DNA of 64,000 nt from an uncultured Bacteroidaceae bacterium (GCA_905234125.1 CAJOGQ010000001.1:1-64000), one strand, 5' to 3'. Positions 28,268 through 39,215 are shown, counted from the stretch's first letter. Notes: generated from the letters alone by a model not told the origin. Made by a program: numbers and translations.

Positions 28268-31225
28268 ATGAGAAGTCAAAGGTACATAGCGCTTTTTTTC
28301 GTACTAATCACAGTACTATCCATGACGGCTCTCAACCATCCGCTGGTCGGCAAATCGTATAGAATTGTCGGCCATTATGCTGTGGATGTTATAGAAGCAA
28401 AGGGCGAGGAGCAAGGGGCAAGAGAAGATACTGTAGAGGTAAGGAACGAGGAGCAAGGAGCAAGAGATGCGAACGAATTAGAGGTGAGAGACAGTGTGGA
28501 GCCAATGAGCGAGAATGATTCTTTGCTTCTCAATTTGGATTCTCTAAAGGCTCGCTTCGACCGCGAGCATGGCATCAACACGTCAAAGGCGACGCAGTGG
28601 AACGACTCAGTGGCGGCTGCGGAGGACTCCATCAAGAAATCGCAGAAAAAGAGCGCCCTGGAGGCTCCGGTGGTGTATGAGGCCAAGGACTCAGTGACGT
28701 TCTTCATGGACACAAAGAATGCTTATCTGTATGGCAACGCCGACGTAAAATATCAGAAGATTGACCTGAAATCGGAGAACATCAGGATGAACATGGATAG
28801 TTCGACGGTGCATGCCGTAGGTGCGGTGGACACGTTGGGAAAAAAGTATGGTGAGCCAGTGTTCAAAGACGGTAGCGACGAGTATGAGATGGAGGCGCTG
28901 TCGTACAACTTCAACACGAAGAAGGCTTATATCAATAATCTCTACACCTCGCAGGAAGAGGGTTTCATCACATCGGAGCAGGCCAAGAAAGGTAATGATG
29001 GCGCCTACTATGCCAAGGGCGGCACTTACACCACCTGCGACGAGGAACATCCGCACTTCTACATCCGCATGTCGAGAATGAAGGTTCGTCCCGGCAAGAG
29101 TGTCTTCTCCGGCCCCGCATGGCTGGTGGTGGAGGATGTTCCCCTACCCTTCGCCCTACCCTTCGCCTACTTTCCATTGACGAGCACGTACTCGAGCGGA
29201 TTTATTATGCCGACCTATGGCGACGAATCCTCACGTGGTTTCTATCTGAGAGATGGTGGCTACTATTTTGCCATCAGCGACTACATGGACCTGAAGCTGA
29301 CGGGTGAGATCTTCACTAAAGGTTCATGGGGTCTCGGCGGACAGACCACCTATAAACGCCGCTACAAGTACAGCGGAAACTTCTATTTCAATTATCAGGT
29401 GACAAAAGAAGGCGAGAAGAACATGCCCGACTATGAGGTGGCGAAGAACTTCAAGGTGCAATGGAGCCACCGCACCGACCCGAAGGCATCGCCCAATAGT
29501 TCGTTCTCGGCCAGTGTGAACTTTGCCACACAGTCATACGAGAAGAACAACCTCACCTCGCTCTACAATCCGACATCCTACTCGCAGAGCACCCGAACCT
29601 CATCGGTCAGCTACTCGCACTCGTTCCCAAAGATGGGTTTGTCGATGTCAAGCTCGTTTAACATCTCGCAGAACATGCGCGACTCCACCATCGCCCTGAC
29701 CCTGCCATCGCTCACCCTGTCGCTCTCAAGGTTCTACCCCTTCAAGCGGAAGCATGCTGCGGGCAAAGAACGATGGTATGAAAAGATTAGCATGAACTAC
29801 ACGGGAACGCTCTCTAACTCCATCACCACGAAGGAGGACAAACTGTTGAAGTCGTCGCTGATAAAGGACTGGAAGAACGGCATGAGGCACAGCATCCCCG
29901 TGTCGGCATCGTTCAACATCTTCAACTACATCAATGTTACCCCCACGCTGAACTATAATGAGCGCTGGTACACCAACAAGATTATGCAGAGTTGGGATGC
30001 GGCGAACAACCGCGTGGAGCGCGACACTGTCTACGGGTTCAACCGCGTGTATGACTTCAACTTCTCTCTGAGTGCCAATACGAAACTGTATGGTATGTAC
30101 ACGCCCAATCCGAAGGTGTTCGGCAAGAAACTGAAGTTCGTGCGCCACGTGCTTACTCCTGGTGTCAGCTTCACTTATGCTCCTGACTTCGGAGAGAACC
30201 GATGGGGCTACTGGAAAACCTATCCGAAGACGGATGAGGACGGCAACGTGACGCTGGTCAGCTATTCGCCCTACACGGGTTCGCTCTATGGCGTGCCTGG
30301 CGTCGGGAAGACGGGATCGGTGGGTTTCGACCTGTCAAACAATATCGAGGCAAAGATTCTCGGCAAGAACGACAGCATCAAGAAGATTAGCATCATCGAC
30401 GAACTCGGTGCTTCCCTCTCCTACAACATGGCCGCCAAGACCCAACCGTGGTCGAACCTCTCCACCCGATTGCGCCTGAAGTGGGGCAAGACCACGTTCA
30501 ACATGAATGCCGTCTTCCAGACCTACGCCTACGAGTTCGACAAGAACGGAAATGTCATTGTGGGCAACAGAACGGAATGGTCGTATGGCCGATGGGGACG
30601 GTTCCAAGGTATGTCGAAAAACCTCTCCTACACGTTCAACAACCAGAGCTTCAAGAAGATTGTGAAAAGCATCAGGCGACTCTTCGGACATGACGACGAG
30701 GAGGACGATGAGAAGACGGGCGACACGGAGGATGAGGACGAGGATGATGAGGGGAGAGACCCCAACGACCTGGAGACAAACATCGACGATCCTCTCAAAA
30801 AGCAAGGCAAGAAGACCTCGTCGGACGGACTGGACGAAGATGGCTACATGAAGTTCCAGATGCCGTGGTCGTTCTCCATCTCCTACGGCATCACGATGGC
30901 CGAAGACCGAACGAGGGAAATCAACGTGAAGTCGATGCGCTACCCCTATTCGTTCACGCAGAACCTGAACTTCTCAGGCAATCTGAGGCTCTCCACCGGC
31001 TGGAACTGCAATTTCTCGTCGGGTTGGGACTTCACCGCCAAGAAGATTTCGATGACCACGGTCAACATCAGCCGAGACATGCACTGCTTCAATATCTCTT
31101 GTGGACTTGTGTTCGGCACTTTCACCAGCTATCACATCTCACTTCGAGCCAATGCCGCAACATTGACCGACGCGCTCAAATACGACAAGAAATCAAGCTA
31201 CTCTAGCAACATACAATGGTATTAA
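28268..31225 (+). CDS. lptD: Putative LPS assembly outer membrane protein LptD
   Basis: AYLYGNADVKYQKIDLKSENIRMN...LPFALPFAYFPLTSTYSSGFIMPTYGDESSRGFYLRDGGYYFAISDYMDLKLTGEIFTKGSWGL; ATG at 28268 precedes a signal peptide. Confidence 0.88.
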   Translation: MRSQRYIALFFVLITVLSMTALNHPLVGKSYRIVGHYAVDVIEAKGEEQGAREDTVEVRNEEQGARDANELEVRDSVEPMSENDSLLLNLDSLKARFDREHGINTSKATQWNDSVAAAEDSIKKSQKKSALEAPVVYEAKDSVTFFMDTKNAYLYGNADVKYQKIDLKSENIRMNMDSSTVHAVGAVDTLGKKYGEPVFKDGSDEYEMEALSYNFNTKKAYINNLYTSQEEGFITSEQAKKGNDGAYYAKGGTYTTCDEEHPHFYIRMSRMKVRPGKSVFSGPAWLVVEDVPLPFALPFAYFPLTSTYSSGFIMPTYGDESSRGFYLRDGGYYFAISDYMDLKLTGEIFTKGSWGLGGQTTYKRRYKYSGNFYFNYQVTKEGEKNMPDYEVAKNFKVQWSHRTDPKASPNSSFSASVNFATQSYEKNNLTSLYNPTSYSQSTRTSSVSYSHSFPKMGLSMSSSFNISQNMRDSTIALTLPSLTLSLSRFYPFKRKHAAGKERWYEKISMNYTGTLSNSITTKEDKLLKSSLIKDWKNGMRHSIPVSASFNIFNYINVTPTLNYNERWYTNKIMQSWDAANNRVERDTVYGFNRVYDFNFSLSANTKLYGMYTPNPKVFGKKLKFVRHVLTPGVSFTYAPDFGENRWGYWKTYPKTDEDGNVTLVSYSPYTGSLYGVPGVGKTGSVGFDLSNNIEAKILGKNDSIKKISIIDELGASLSYNMAAKTQPWSNLSTRLRLKWGKTTFNMNAVFQTYAYEFDKNGNVIVGNRTEWSYGRWGRFQGMSKNLSYTFNNQSFKKIVKSIRRLFGHDDEEDDEKTGDTEDEDEDDEGRDPNDLETNIDDPLKKQGKKTSSDGLDEDGYMKFQMPWSFSISYGITMAEDRTREINVKSMRYPYSFTQNLNFSGNLRLSTGWNCNFSSGWDFTAKKISMTTVNISRDMHCFNISCGLVFGTFTSYHISLRANAATLTDALKYDKKSSYSSNIQWY

Positions 31226-31226
31226 T

Positions 31227-31658
31227 ATGTCAAGAATACTCGCCATAGACTACGGACAGAAACGCACAGGCATCGCAGTGACCGACACGCTCCAGATGAT
31301 TGCCAACGGACTTGCCACCATTGAGACCAAGGAACTCGAGGGGTTCATCGTGGACTATGTGGCCAAGGAGGATGTATCGGTCATCGTGGTGGGCAAACCG
31401 ACGCAGATGAATGGTGAGAACAGCGAGAACATGAAGCGCATCGAACCCTTCTTCAACCGGCTGAAGAAGCTTTTCCCCGACAAGGAAATCACCTACTACG
31501 ATGAGCGTTTCACCTCCGTGCTCGCCCACCAGACCATGCTCCAAAGTGGCATCGGGAAAAAAGCCAGACAAGACAAGGGGCTCGTCGACAAAATCAGCGC
31601 CACCATCATCTTGGAAGACTATCTCCAAAGCAGAACAAAAACCCCTACCTCGGTTTAG
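31227..31658 (+). CDS. ruvX: Holliday junction resolvase RuvX / YqgF
   Basis: RILAIDYGQKRTGIAVTD...VGKPTQMNGENSE...YYDERFTSVLAHQTM. Confidence 0.93.
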   Translation: MSRILAIDYGQKRTGIAVTDTLQMIANGLATIETKELEGFIVDYVAKEDVSVIVVGKPTQMNGENSENMKRIEPFFNRLKKLFPDKEITYYDERFTSVLAHQTMLQSGIGKKARQDKGLVDKISATIILEDYLQSRTKTPTSV

Positions 31659-31661
31659 GTT

Positions 31662-31730
31662 CCAACCCGAACCTCGTTCGGGGTAACAACCAAAACCTCG
31701 TCGGGGTTACCAACCCGAACCTCGTAAGAG
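31662..31730. repeat. Imperfect tandem repeat CCAACCCGAACCTCGTTCGGGGTAAC
   Basis: Three imperfect copies at 31662, 31688 and 31711; the first carries the palindrome CCGAA-CCTCG-TTCGG. Confidence 0.75.
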
Positions 31731-31784
31731 ATTTCACACAATCAAAACAATAAAAAAATCGCAAACCGTCAAACAGTAAATAAA

Positions 31785-32342
31785 ATGATATTACCCATGT
31801 ACATATTCGGTCAGCCCGTGCTCCGCAAGACTGCCGAAGAAATAGACTTCGAGTCCTATCCCAATCTGAAGGAACTCATAGCAAACATGTTTGAAACCCT
31901 CCAGCGTTCGGAGGGCGTCGGTCTGGCCGCACCCCAAGTGGGTCTGCCCATCCGTCTCTTCATCATCGACCTCGATGTCATCTCCGACGACGAACCTCAG
32001 TACAAAGGCTATCTCCGCACGTTCATCAATCCGGAGATTCTGGATGAAAGCGACGAGCAGGTCTCCATGTCCGAGGGCTGTCTCTCCATCCCTGGCATCA
32101 ACGAGAGCGTGAAGCGTCCAGCCCGCGTGCTGGTCAACTACCTCGATGAGAACGGCGAAGAGCAGGAGCGTTGGCTCGACGGATTCGAGGCCCGCGTGTT
32201 CCAGCACGAGTACGACCATCTCGAAGGCAAGATGTTCGTCGACCGTCTTTCCCCCTTCCGCAAGCAGATGATCAAGTCGAAACTCCTTGCCATGACCAAG
32301 GGCAAGTTCTCCGCCCACTACAAGTGCAAGCCCAATCGATAG
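31785..32342 (+). CDS. def: Peptide deformylase
   Basis: GVGLAAPQVGLPIRLFIID, EGCLSIPGI, QHEYDHLEGKMFVDRL. Confidence 0.95.
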   Translation: MILPMYIFGQPVLRKTAEEIDFESYPNLKELIANMFETLQRSEGVGLAAPQVGLPIRLFIIDLDVISDDEPQYKGYLRTFINPEILDESDEQVSMSEGCLSIPGINESVKRPARVLVNYLDENGEEQERWLDGFEARVFQHEYDHLEGKMFVDRLSPFRKQMIKSKLLAMTKGKFSAHYKCKPNR

Positions 32343-32406
32343 TTGAGAGTTTAGGGTTTAGAGTCCCGTATTGTGCGACTCCGTCGCGCCCCAATTCAGA
32401 GCACGC

Positions 32407-33966
32407 ATGAAAAGGATACTATCATTTATCATTTTCACTTTTTCTTTTTTCGTTTGTCATGCCCAGATCAACACCGACCGCATGATGAACATCGCTCGTA
32501 ATGCCCTTTCCTACGACGACTACGTGCTCTCCATCAGCTACTTCAACATCGTCATCAACTACAAGCCCCACCTCTACGAACCCTACTTCTTCCGAGGCGT
32601 GGCCAAGTTCTACCTCGAAGACTATTCCGGCACCATCCTCGACTGCACCGAGGCCATCCGACGCAATCCCTACTTCCCCAACAGCTACGAACTCCGTGGA
32701 CTCGCCTACATCAACCAAGGCCAATTCGCCTATGCCGTCCACGACTACCAGACCGCCACCGAGATGTCGCCCGAAAACCGTTCCCTCTGGCACAATCTCG
32801 CCCTCTGCTATGCCGAACTCGACAGCCTCGACCAGGCCGACAGCATCACAGACATCATCATCAAGAAATGGGCACGCTATGCCGACGGCTACAACATCAA
32901 GGCGCAAATCCTCCTCGAGAAGAAAGACACCACCGCCGCCGAAGCCATCATCGACAAAGCCCTCGAAGTGAACAAGTACAACGTCAACGCCCTCAATGCC
33001 AAGGCCAACATCCTCATGATGCACGAGCAGTACGCTGAGGCCATCGACCACTACACCGAGTCCCTCCGACTCAATCCCAAGCACGCCGGCAACCTCATCA
33101 ACCGAGCCCTCTGCCACTACCACCTTGACCACTATCGCGATGCTATGGCCGACTACGACCGTGCCCTCGACTTCGAGCCTAACAACTTCGTCGGGCACTA
33201 CAACCGAGGCCTCCTCCGAGCCAATGTGGGCGAAGACAACCTTGCCATCGAGGACTTCGACTTCATTCTCGCCATCGACCCCGACGACATGATGGCTACC
33301 TTCAACCGCGGCACCTTGCTCGAGAACATCGGCGACCTACGAGGTGCCATCCGCGACTACACCACCGTCATCAACGAGTACCCCAAGTTCCTCTATGGCT
33401 ACGAACGCCGTGCCGCCGCCCGTCGCAAGATAGGCGACATCGCCGGAGCCACCCGCGACGAAGATCACATTCTCAAGGAGCAGATTGCCCAACGCTACGG
33501 CTACTCCACCCCCACCTCACGTCAGCAGAACAAAACCCGAAAGAAATCGCAAGTCAACCTCGAAGACTACCAGAAACTCATCGAGGAGGATGACAGCATC
33601 CAACAGAAAGAATACGAAAGCGAATACCGTGGCAAGGTGCAGAACCGCGAATCCGAAGCCAAACTCATGCTTCCCAACGAGAATACATATTATATATATA
33701 GGACAGCAGGCCAGACTGCCATCCTCACCCTATTCGAGCAAGCCTTCCAGCAGGCGCAGGCCGGCAACATCAACGAAGCCATCGATGGTTTCACTCAAGT
33801 GCTCGAGCAGAACGACACCTTCGCCGAGGCCTACTTTAACCGTGGTCTCCTCCATCTTCTGCTCGACGACACCACCCTTGCCATCCCCGACCTCTCCAAA
33901 GCCGGCGAACTCGGCATCTATCAAGCATACAACATCATTAAGAAGAATCAAAGCAAGAAGAAATAG
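32407..33966 (+). CDS. Tetratricopeptide repeat protein, secreted
   Basis: Signal peptide from ATG 32407 and repeated TPR units (e.g. YNRGLLRANVGEDNLAIEDFDFILAIDPDD). Confidence 0.9.
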   Translation: MKRILSFIIFTFSFFVCHAQINTDRMMNIARNALSYDDYVLSISYFNIVINYKPHLYEPYFFRGVAKFYLEDYSGTILDCTEAIRRNPYFPNSYELRGLAYINQGQFAYAVHDYQTATEMSPENRSLWHNLALCYAELDSLDQADSITDIIIKKWARYADGYNIKAQILLEKKDTTAAEAIIDKALEVNKYNVNALNAKANILMMHEQYAEAIDHYTESLRLNPKHAGNLINRALCHYHLDHYRDAMADYDRALDFEPNNFVGHYNRGLLRANVGEDNLAIEDFDFILAIDPDDMMATFNRGTLLENIGDLRGAIRDYTTVINEYPKFLYGYERRAAARRKIGDIAGATRDEDHILKEQIAQRYGYSTPTSRQQNKTRKKSQVNLEDYQKLIEEDDSIQQKEYESEYRGKVQNRESEAKLMLPNENTYYIYRTAGQTAILTLFEQAFQQAQAGNINEAIDGFTQVLEQNDTFAEAYFNRGLLHLLLDDTTLAIPDLSKAGELGIYQAYNIIKKNQSKKK

Positions 33967-33972
33967 TCAATA

Positions 33973-36273
33973 GTGAGAATCCAGCATTTACACATATATA
34001 TATTATTAGTGGCGTGGCTGAGCATGATGATGGTGTCGTGCTCAGTGGATCGGTACATCCCCGAGGGGGTGCACATGCTGACGGGCGTAGCGGTGACGTG
34101 CGACGATGAGGAAATTCAGAAGACGTATCTGCTGGGCGACTATGTGGTGCAGAGCACGAACACAAAATGGTTCGGGGCACGGATTCCGCTGAAGATTTAC
34201 ATGCTGTCGGGCACGGACACAACGAAGCGCTCGTGCCGGTTCTGGCGGAAGTTAGGCGAGGCGCCAGTGCTCTACGACAGCGTGCAGTCGGAGCACACAA
34301 TGAGCGACATCCGCAAGGTGCTGAACAACGCAGGCTACATGAAGGCCGAGGTGGAAGAGTTCCAGATGGTGAAGGGCAAGAAGGTGAACGTGCTCTACAA
34401 CGTGCATCCGCGGCAGCGCTACACCATCCGCGAGATTGACCGCGTGGTGGACGACAATGGGCTGAGGCATTTCCTCACGGTGGAGGACACGTCGAAGTCG
34501 TTGCTGAAGCCAGGACTGCCGTTCGAAGTGACGGCGCTGAACGGCGAGCGCAACCGAATAGCGACGATGTTGAGAAACAACGGATACTATAAGTTCACGA
34601 AGGAGGACGTGCGTTTCACCGCCGACACAGCGCGCAACTCGACCGAGGTGGACGTGATGATGCGCGTGAAGCTCCATCAGGACAACGGGCGCACCGAGGC
34701 GACCGAGCATCATCAGTACACGATTGGCTCCGTCAATTTCCTGGCCGACATCACCAGTCCCTCCAGACCGACCGACAGCATCCAATTCCGAGGCTACAAC
34801 TTCCGCTATCAGGATCAGCTCCACTTCCGCAAGCGCCTCCTCATCAGCCACTCGATGGTTCGTCCCGGCGACCTCTACAACGACAGCTATTTCCGCCGCA
34901 CCTACACGAACTACACCCGCCTCGGCGCCGTCGGATTCTCTAACATCCAACTCACCGAGCGTCCCGGCAGCGACACGCTCGACTGCAACATCATCGTCAA
35001 CCATGCCAAGCCCCATTCCTTCGGATTCGACGTCGAGGCCACCAACTCTGCCGGCGATTTGGGCGCCGCCCTCTCCACGTCCTATCAGAACAAGAACCTC
35101 TTCCGCGGCTCCGAATCCTTCCTATTCAAAATACGCGGAGCCTACGAAGCCATCACCGGTCTGGAGGGATATGAAGGCAACAACTACTTCGAGTTCGGCG
35201 CCGAAACCACCCTGGGCTTCCCCGCCTTCCTCCTTCCCTACGTCAAGCGCGAATGGGGCACAGAGCACAACGCCACCTCCGAAATCGGCCTGCAATACAA
35301 CATGCAGAACCGTCCCGAGTTCCAGCGACACGTGCTGACCGCAGCCTGGCGATACAAGTGGAGCAACCGCAACCAGCACGTGCAGCACCGCTACGACCTC
35401 GTCGAAATCAACTACGTCTACATGCCCTGGATCTCCCGCACCTTCCGCGAGCAATACCTCGACTCCCTCGGCAAGACCAACGCCATCCTCAAGTACAACT
35501 ACGAAAACCTGCTCATCACCAAGATGGGCTACACCTACACCTACAACTCCCTCGGCGCCCGCGAGCAGACCTACGGCAAGAACGCCTACACCTTCCGCTT
35601 CAACATCGAGACCTCCGGCAATGTCCTCAACGCCCTATCCCACCTCACCGGCGAACACAAGAACAACCAAGGCCAGTTCACCTTCGCCGGAATCGCCTAC
35701 GCCCAGTACGTCCGCACCGACCTCGACATCGCCAAGAGCATCCGCATCGACAAGAACAACTCCCTCGCCCTCCACGGAGCCCTCGGCATCGCCTACCCCT
35801 ACGGCAACTCCAACCAGCTCCCCTTCGAGAAGCGCTACTTCGCCGGCGGAGCCAACAGCGTGCGCGGATGGTCCGTCCGCTCCCTCGGCCCCGGCACCTA
35901 CAACGGCAAAGACCGAGGCATCAACTTCCTCAACCAGTCCGGCGACATCAAGCTCGACTTCAGCCTCGAATACCGCGCCCAGCTCTTCTGGAAATTCAGC
36001 GGAGCCGCCTTCATCGATGCCGGCAACATCTGGACCATCCGTCAATACGACGACCAGCCCGGCGGCGATTTCCGCATCGGACGCTTCTGGAAAGAGATCG
36101 CCTTCAGCTATGGCATCGGACTGCGCATGGACGCAAACTTCTTCATCGTCCGCTTCGACGCTGGCATGAAAGCCATCGACCCCGCCTACACCGGCCGCGA
36201 CCACTACCCTATCCTACACCACAACCTCAGCCGCGACTTCGCCTTCCACTTCGCCGTCGGCCTACCCTTCTGA
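33973..36273 (+). CDS. BamA/TamA-like outer membrane lipoprotein (TamL-like)
   Basis: GTG start; lipobox MMVSCSVDRYIPEGVHML; POTRA-like region; C-terminal barrel with KRYFAGGANSVRGWSVRSLGPG and terminal F. Confidence 0.88.
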   Translation: MRIQHLHIYILLVAWLSMMMVSCSVDRYIPEGVHMLTGVAVTCDDEEIQKTYLLGDYVVQSTNTKWFGARIPLKIYMLSGTDTTKRSCRFWRKLGEAPVLYDSVQSEHTMSDIRKVLNNAGYMKAEVEEFQMVKGKKVNVLYNVHPRQRYTIREIDRVVDDNGLRHFLTVEDTSKSLLKPGLPFEVTALNGERNRIATMLRNNGYYKFTKEDVRFTADTARNSTEVDVMMRVKLHQDNGRTEATEHHQYTIGSVNFLADITSPSRPTDSIQFRGYNFRYQDQLHFRKRLLISHSMVRPGDLYNDSYFRRTYTNYTRLGAVGFSNIQLTERPGSDTLDCNIIVNHAKPHSFGFDVEATNSAGDLGAALSTSYQNKNLFRGSESFLFKIRGAYEAITGLEGYEGNNYFEFGAETTLGFPAFLLPYVKREWGTEHNATSEIGLQYNMQNRPEFQRHVLTAAWRYKWSNRNQHVQHRYDLVEINYVYMPWISRTFREQYLDSLGKTNAILKYNYENLLITKMGYTYTYNSLGAREQTYGKNAYTFRFNIETSGNVLNALSHLTGEHKNNQGQFTFAGIAYAQYVRTDLDIAKSIRIDKNNSLALHGALGIAYPYGNSNQLPFEKRYFAGGANSVRGWSVRSLGPGTYNGKDRGINFLNQSGDIKLDFSLEYRAQLFWKFSGAAFIDAGNIWTIRQYDDQPGGDFRIGRFWKEIAFSYGIGLRMDANFFIVRFDAGMKAIDPAYTGRDHYPILHHNLSRDFAFHFAVGLPF

Positions 36274-36419
36274 TGGACATAGATTATTCCCAAAGATTTT
36301 CCCCAGCATCTTGCCGATTCCTTTGCCACGAAGGCCACGGGCGAGGATGGTGCTGTCGGGGGCGAAGAGGATGGTTTTTCCCATTTTTCTTGCCAATAGG
36401 GAAGAAAAAGCCGAAAACT

Positions 36420-36451
36420 TTTGCTGATGTCCCAAGAAAGCACTACCTTTG
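36420..36451 (+). promoter_or_regulatory. Bacteroidota-type promoter for aspS
   Basis: TTTG-N20-TACCTTTG, 63 nt before the aspS start. Confidence 0.6.
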
Positions 36452-36513
36452 CAAAAAACAATGAGAGTGATTGAAATCAACCAACGAAATAACTTAATAC
36501 ACATATATATAAA

Positions 36514-38274
36514 ATGTATAGAACGCATACGAATGGGGAGCTGAGACTCTCCGATGCCGGACGGCAGGTGACGCTGGCCGGATGGGTGCAGCGCACGAGA
36601 AAGATGGGTGCGCTGACTTTTGTTGATTTGCGCGACCGATATGGCATCACGCAGCTGGTGTTTAACGAGGAGACGAACGCTCCGCTCTGTGAGCGTGCCA
36701 ACAAGCTGGGACGCGAGTTTGTGATTCAGGTGACGGGTACGGTGGCTGAGCGCTACAGCAAGAACAAGAATCTGCCGACTGGCGACATCGAGATTGAGGT
36801 GGCGGAGCTGAAAGTGCTGAACGAGTCGGTGACCCCACCTTTCACCATCGAGGATCAGTCTGACGGCGGAGATGACCTGCGCATGAAGTACCGCTATCTG
36901 GACTTGCGCCGCACGGCTGTCAGGAAGAATTTGGAACTGCGCCACCGTTTCTGCATCGCGGTGAGAAATTATCTCTCCAATCTCGGTTTCTTAGAGGTGG
37001 AAACGCCGATGCTGATCGGCTCGACGCCGGAGGGTGCACGCGACTTCATCGTTCCGTCTCGCATGAATCCGGGTCAGTTCTACGCTCTGCCTCAGTCGCC
37101 TCAGACGCTGAAGCAACTGCTGATGGTGGCGGGTTTTGACCGCTACTTCCAGATTGTGAAGTGCTTCCGCGACGAAGACCTGCGTGCCGACCGTCAGCCT
37201 GAGTTCACGCAAATTGACTGCGAGATGTCGTTCGTCACGCAGGAGGACATCATCCAGACGTTTGAGGGCATGGCCAAGCATCTCTTCAAGGAGCTGAGGG
37301 GCGTGGAGATCGAGGGCGATTTCCTCCGTCTGCCTTGGATTGAGTGCATGAAGCGTTTCGGATCGGACAAGCCCGACATGCGTTTCGGCATGGAGTTTGT
37401 GGAACTGGACGACGTGCTGAAGAAGGGCACGTTCGCCGTGTTCGACGACGCTGCCTACATCGGCGGCATCTGCGCCACTGGGTGTGCTTCGTACACGAGA
37501 AAGGACATCGACAAGCTGACGGAATGGGTGAAACGTCCGCAGATTGGCGCCAAGGGTCTGGTCTATGCCCGTGTACAGGAGGACGGCAGCGTGAAATCGT
37601 CAGTGGATAAGTTCTACACGCAGGAAGATCTTCAGGCGCTGAAGGAGAAAATGGATGCCAAGCCTGGCGACCTTATCCTCATCCTCAGTGGCGCCGATGC
37701 CATGAAGACGAGAAAGCAACTCTGCGAACTGCGTCTGGAGATGGGCGAAAGACTTGGCCTGCGTGACAAGAACAAGTTCGCCTTGCTATGGGTGACAGAG
37801 TTCCCGATGTTCGAGTGGAGTGACGAGGAACAGCGTCTGATGGCCATGCACCATCCGTTCACACACCCGATGGACGAGGACATTCACTTGCTCGACACTG
37901 ATCCGGCCGCTGTGCGTGCCGATGCCTACGACATGGTGTGCAACGGCATCGAGGTGGGTGGCGGTTCTATCCGTATCCACGACCCGAAACTTCAGGCCAA
38001 GATGTTCGAGATTTTGGGCTTCACGCCAGAGAAGGCAGAGGAACAGTTTGGCTTCCTGATGAATGCCTTCAAGTATGGCGCACCTCCTCATGGCGGTCTG
38101 GCTTATGGTCTAGACCGCTGGGTGAGCATCTTTGCCGGCCTCGACTCCATCCGCGACTGCATCGCCTTCCCGAAGAACAACAGCGGGCGAGATGTGATGC
38201 TCGATGCCCCATCATTTGTGGATCAGAAACAACTGGACGAAGACTTCATAGCACTTAATTTGCCACAAGAATAA
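36514..38274 (+). CDS. aspS: Aspartyl-tRNA synthetase
   Basis: [78 protein letters not shown]. Confidence 0.96.
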   Translation: MYRTHTNGELRLSDAGRQVTLAGWVQRTRKMGALTFVDLRDRYGITQLVFNEETNAPLCERANKLGREFVIQVTGTVAERYSKNKNLPTGDIEIEVAELKVLNESVTPPFTIEDQSDGGDDLRMKYRYLDLRRTAVRKNLELRHRFCIAVRNYLSNLGFLEVETPMLIGSTPEGARDFIVPSRMNPGQFYALPQSPQTLKQLLMVAGFDRYFQIVKCFRDEDLRADRQPEFTQIDCEMSFVTQEDIIQTFEGMAKHLFKELRGVEIEGDFLRLPWIECMKRFGSDKPDMRFGMEFVELDDVLKKGTFAVFDDAAYIGGICATGCASYTRKDIDKLTEWVKRPQIGAKGLVYARVQEDGSVKSSVDKFYTQEDLQALKEKMDAKPGDLILILSGADAMKTRKQLCELRLEMGERLGLRDKNKFALLWVTEFPMFEWSDEEQRLMAMHHPFTHPMDEDIHLLDTDPAAVRADAYDMVCNGIEVGGGSIRIHDPKLQAKMFEILGFTPEKAEEQFGFLMNAFKYGAPPHGGLAYGLDRWVSIFAGLDSIRDCIAFPKNNSGRDVMLDAPSFVDQKQLDEDFIALNLPQE

Positions 38275-38277
38275 CAA

Positions 38278-39123
38278 ATGCCACTAACTTTTTTCAGCCT
38301 CGGAAGCGGCAGTTGTGGTAATTGTTACTATCTGGCGACAGAGACGGATGCCATCATCATCGATTGTGGCATCAGTCTCCGTCGCTTCAAGAAGTGCATG
38401 CAGGAATATGGCATGAAGTTGGGCAAGGTGAAAGCCATCCTCATCACTCATGACCATGCTGACCACATCAAGGCCGCCGGCAAAATCAGTAAGGAATATC
38501 ACCTGCCCGTCTATGCCACCCGACTGGTTCACGAGGGAATGGACAAGAATTGGCAGGCGACGGCGAAGGTTCCCATCAAGGAGCGTCACAATGTGGAACT
38601 GCACGAGACCTTCCAGTTGGGCTCGTTCAGCATCACAGCCTTCCCGATTCCTCATGACGCATCGGAGAACGTGGGCTACCACATCGAAGTGGGTGACTAC
38701 CGTTTCTCCGTCATGACCGATGTAGGCGACGCAACTGACTATGTGAAGGAATACATCGGCAAGAGCACCCACCTCATCTTCGAATCGAACTACGATGACG
38801 AGATGTTGCAACATGGACGCTATCCAGAAATCTTGAAGGAAAGAATTGCCAGCGGACACGGACATCTGTCGAACAAGAAATGTGCCACCGCACTGGCCGA
38901 AAACTTCCATGAGGAACTCAAGAACGTGTGGCTGTGCCATCTGAGCGAGGAGAACAATCACCCGGAATTGGCACGCAAAACCGTCGAGACCATCCTGCGC
39001 AGTTACGGCATCATTGCGGGTGTTGACTTCACGCTCGACGTGCTAAGACGCAAGATTCCAACGGGGCCTTTCGAACTCGGAGAAGTGACAAACCCCCAGC
39101 TCTGCCTTTCTTTTGAGCCCTAA
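38278..39123 (+). CDS. MBL-fold metallo-hydrolase (YycJ/WalJ-like)
   Basis: FFSLGSGSCGNCYYLATETDAIIIDCG; ILITHDHADHIKAAG; LIFESNYDDEML. Confidence 0.92.
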   Translation: MPLTFFSLGSGSCGNCYYLATETDAIIIDCGISLRRFKKCMQEYGMKLGKVKAILITHDHADHIKAAGKISKEYHLPVYATRLVHEGMDKNWQATAKVPIKERHNVELHETFQLGSFSITAFPIPHDASENVGYHIEVGDYRFSVMTDVGDATDYVKEYIGKSTHLIFESNYDDEMLQHGRYPEILKERIASGHGHLSNKKCATALAENFHEELKNVWLCHLSEENNHPELARKTVETILRSYGIIAGVDFTLDVLRRKIPTGPFELGEVTNPQLCLSFEP

Positions 39124-39215
39124 TTTTCTTAATTAAACAAAAAAAAGTCGGTTTTCTCAAAAAAAATGCATACCTTTGCATCACTTTTCGTATACTATAG
39201 GAAGAAAAGCAAGGA

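Noticed and set aside
35253-36464. 403-aa arginine/proline-rich + strand ORF overlapping the TamL-like gene
   Set aside because: Composition typical of an out-of-frame read of C-ending codons; the in-frame barrel protein explains the region.
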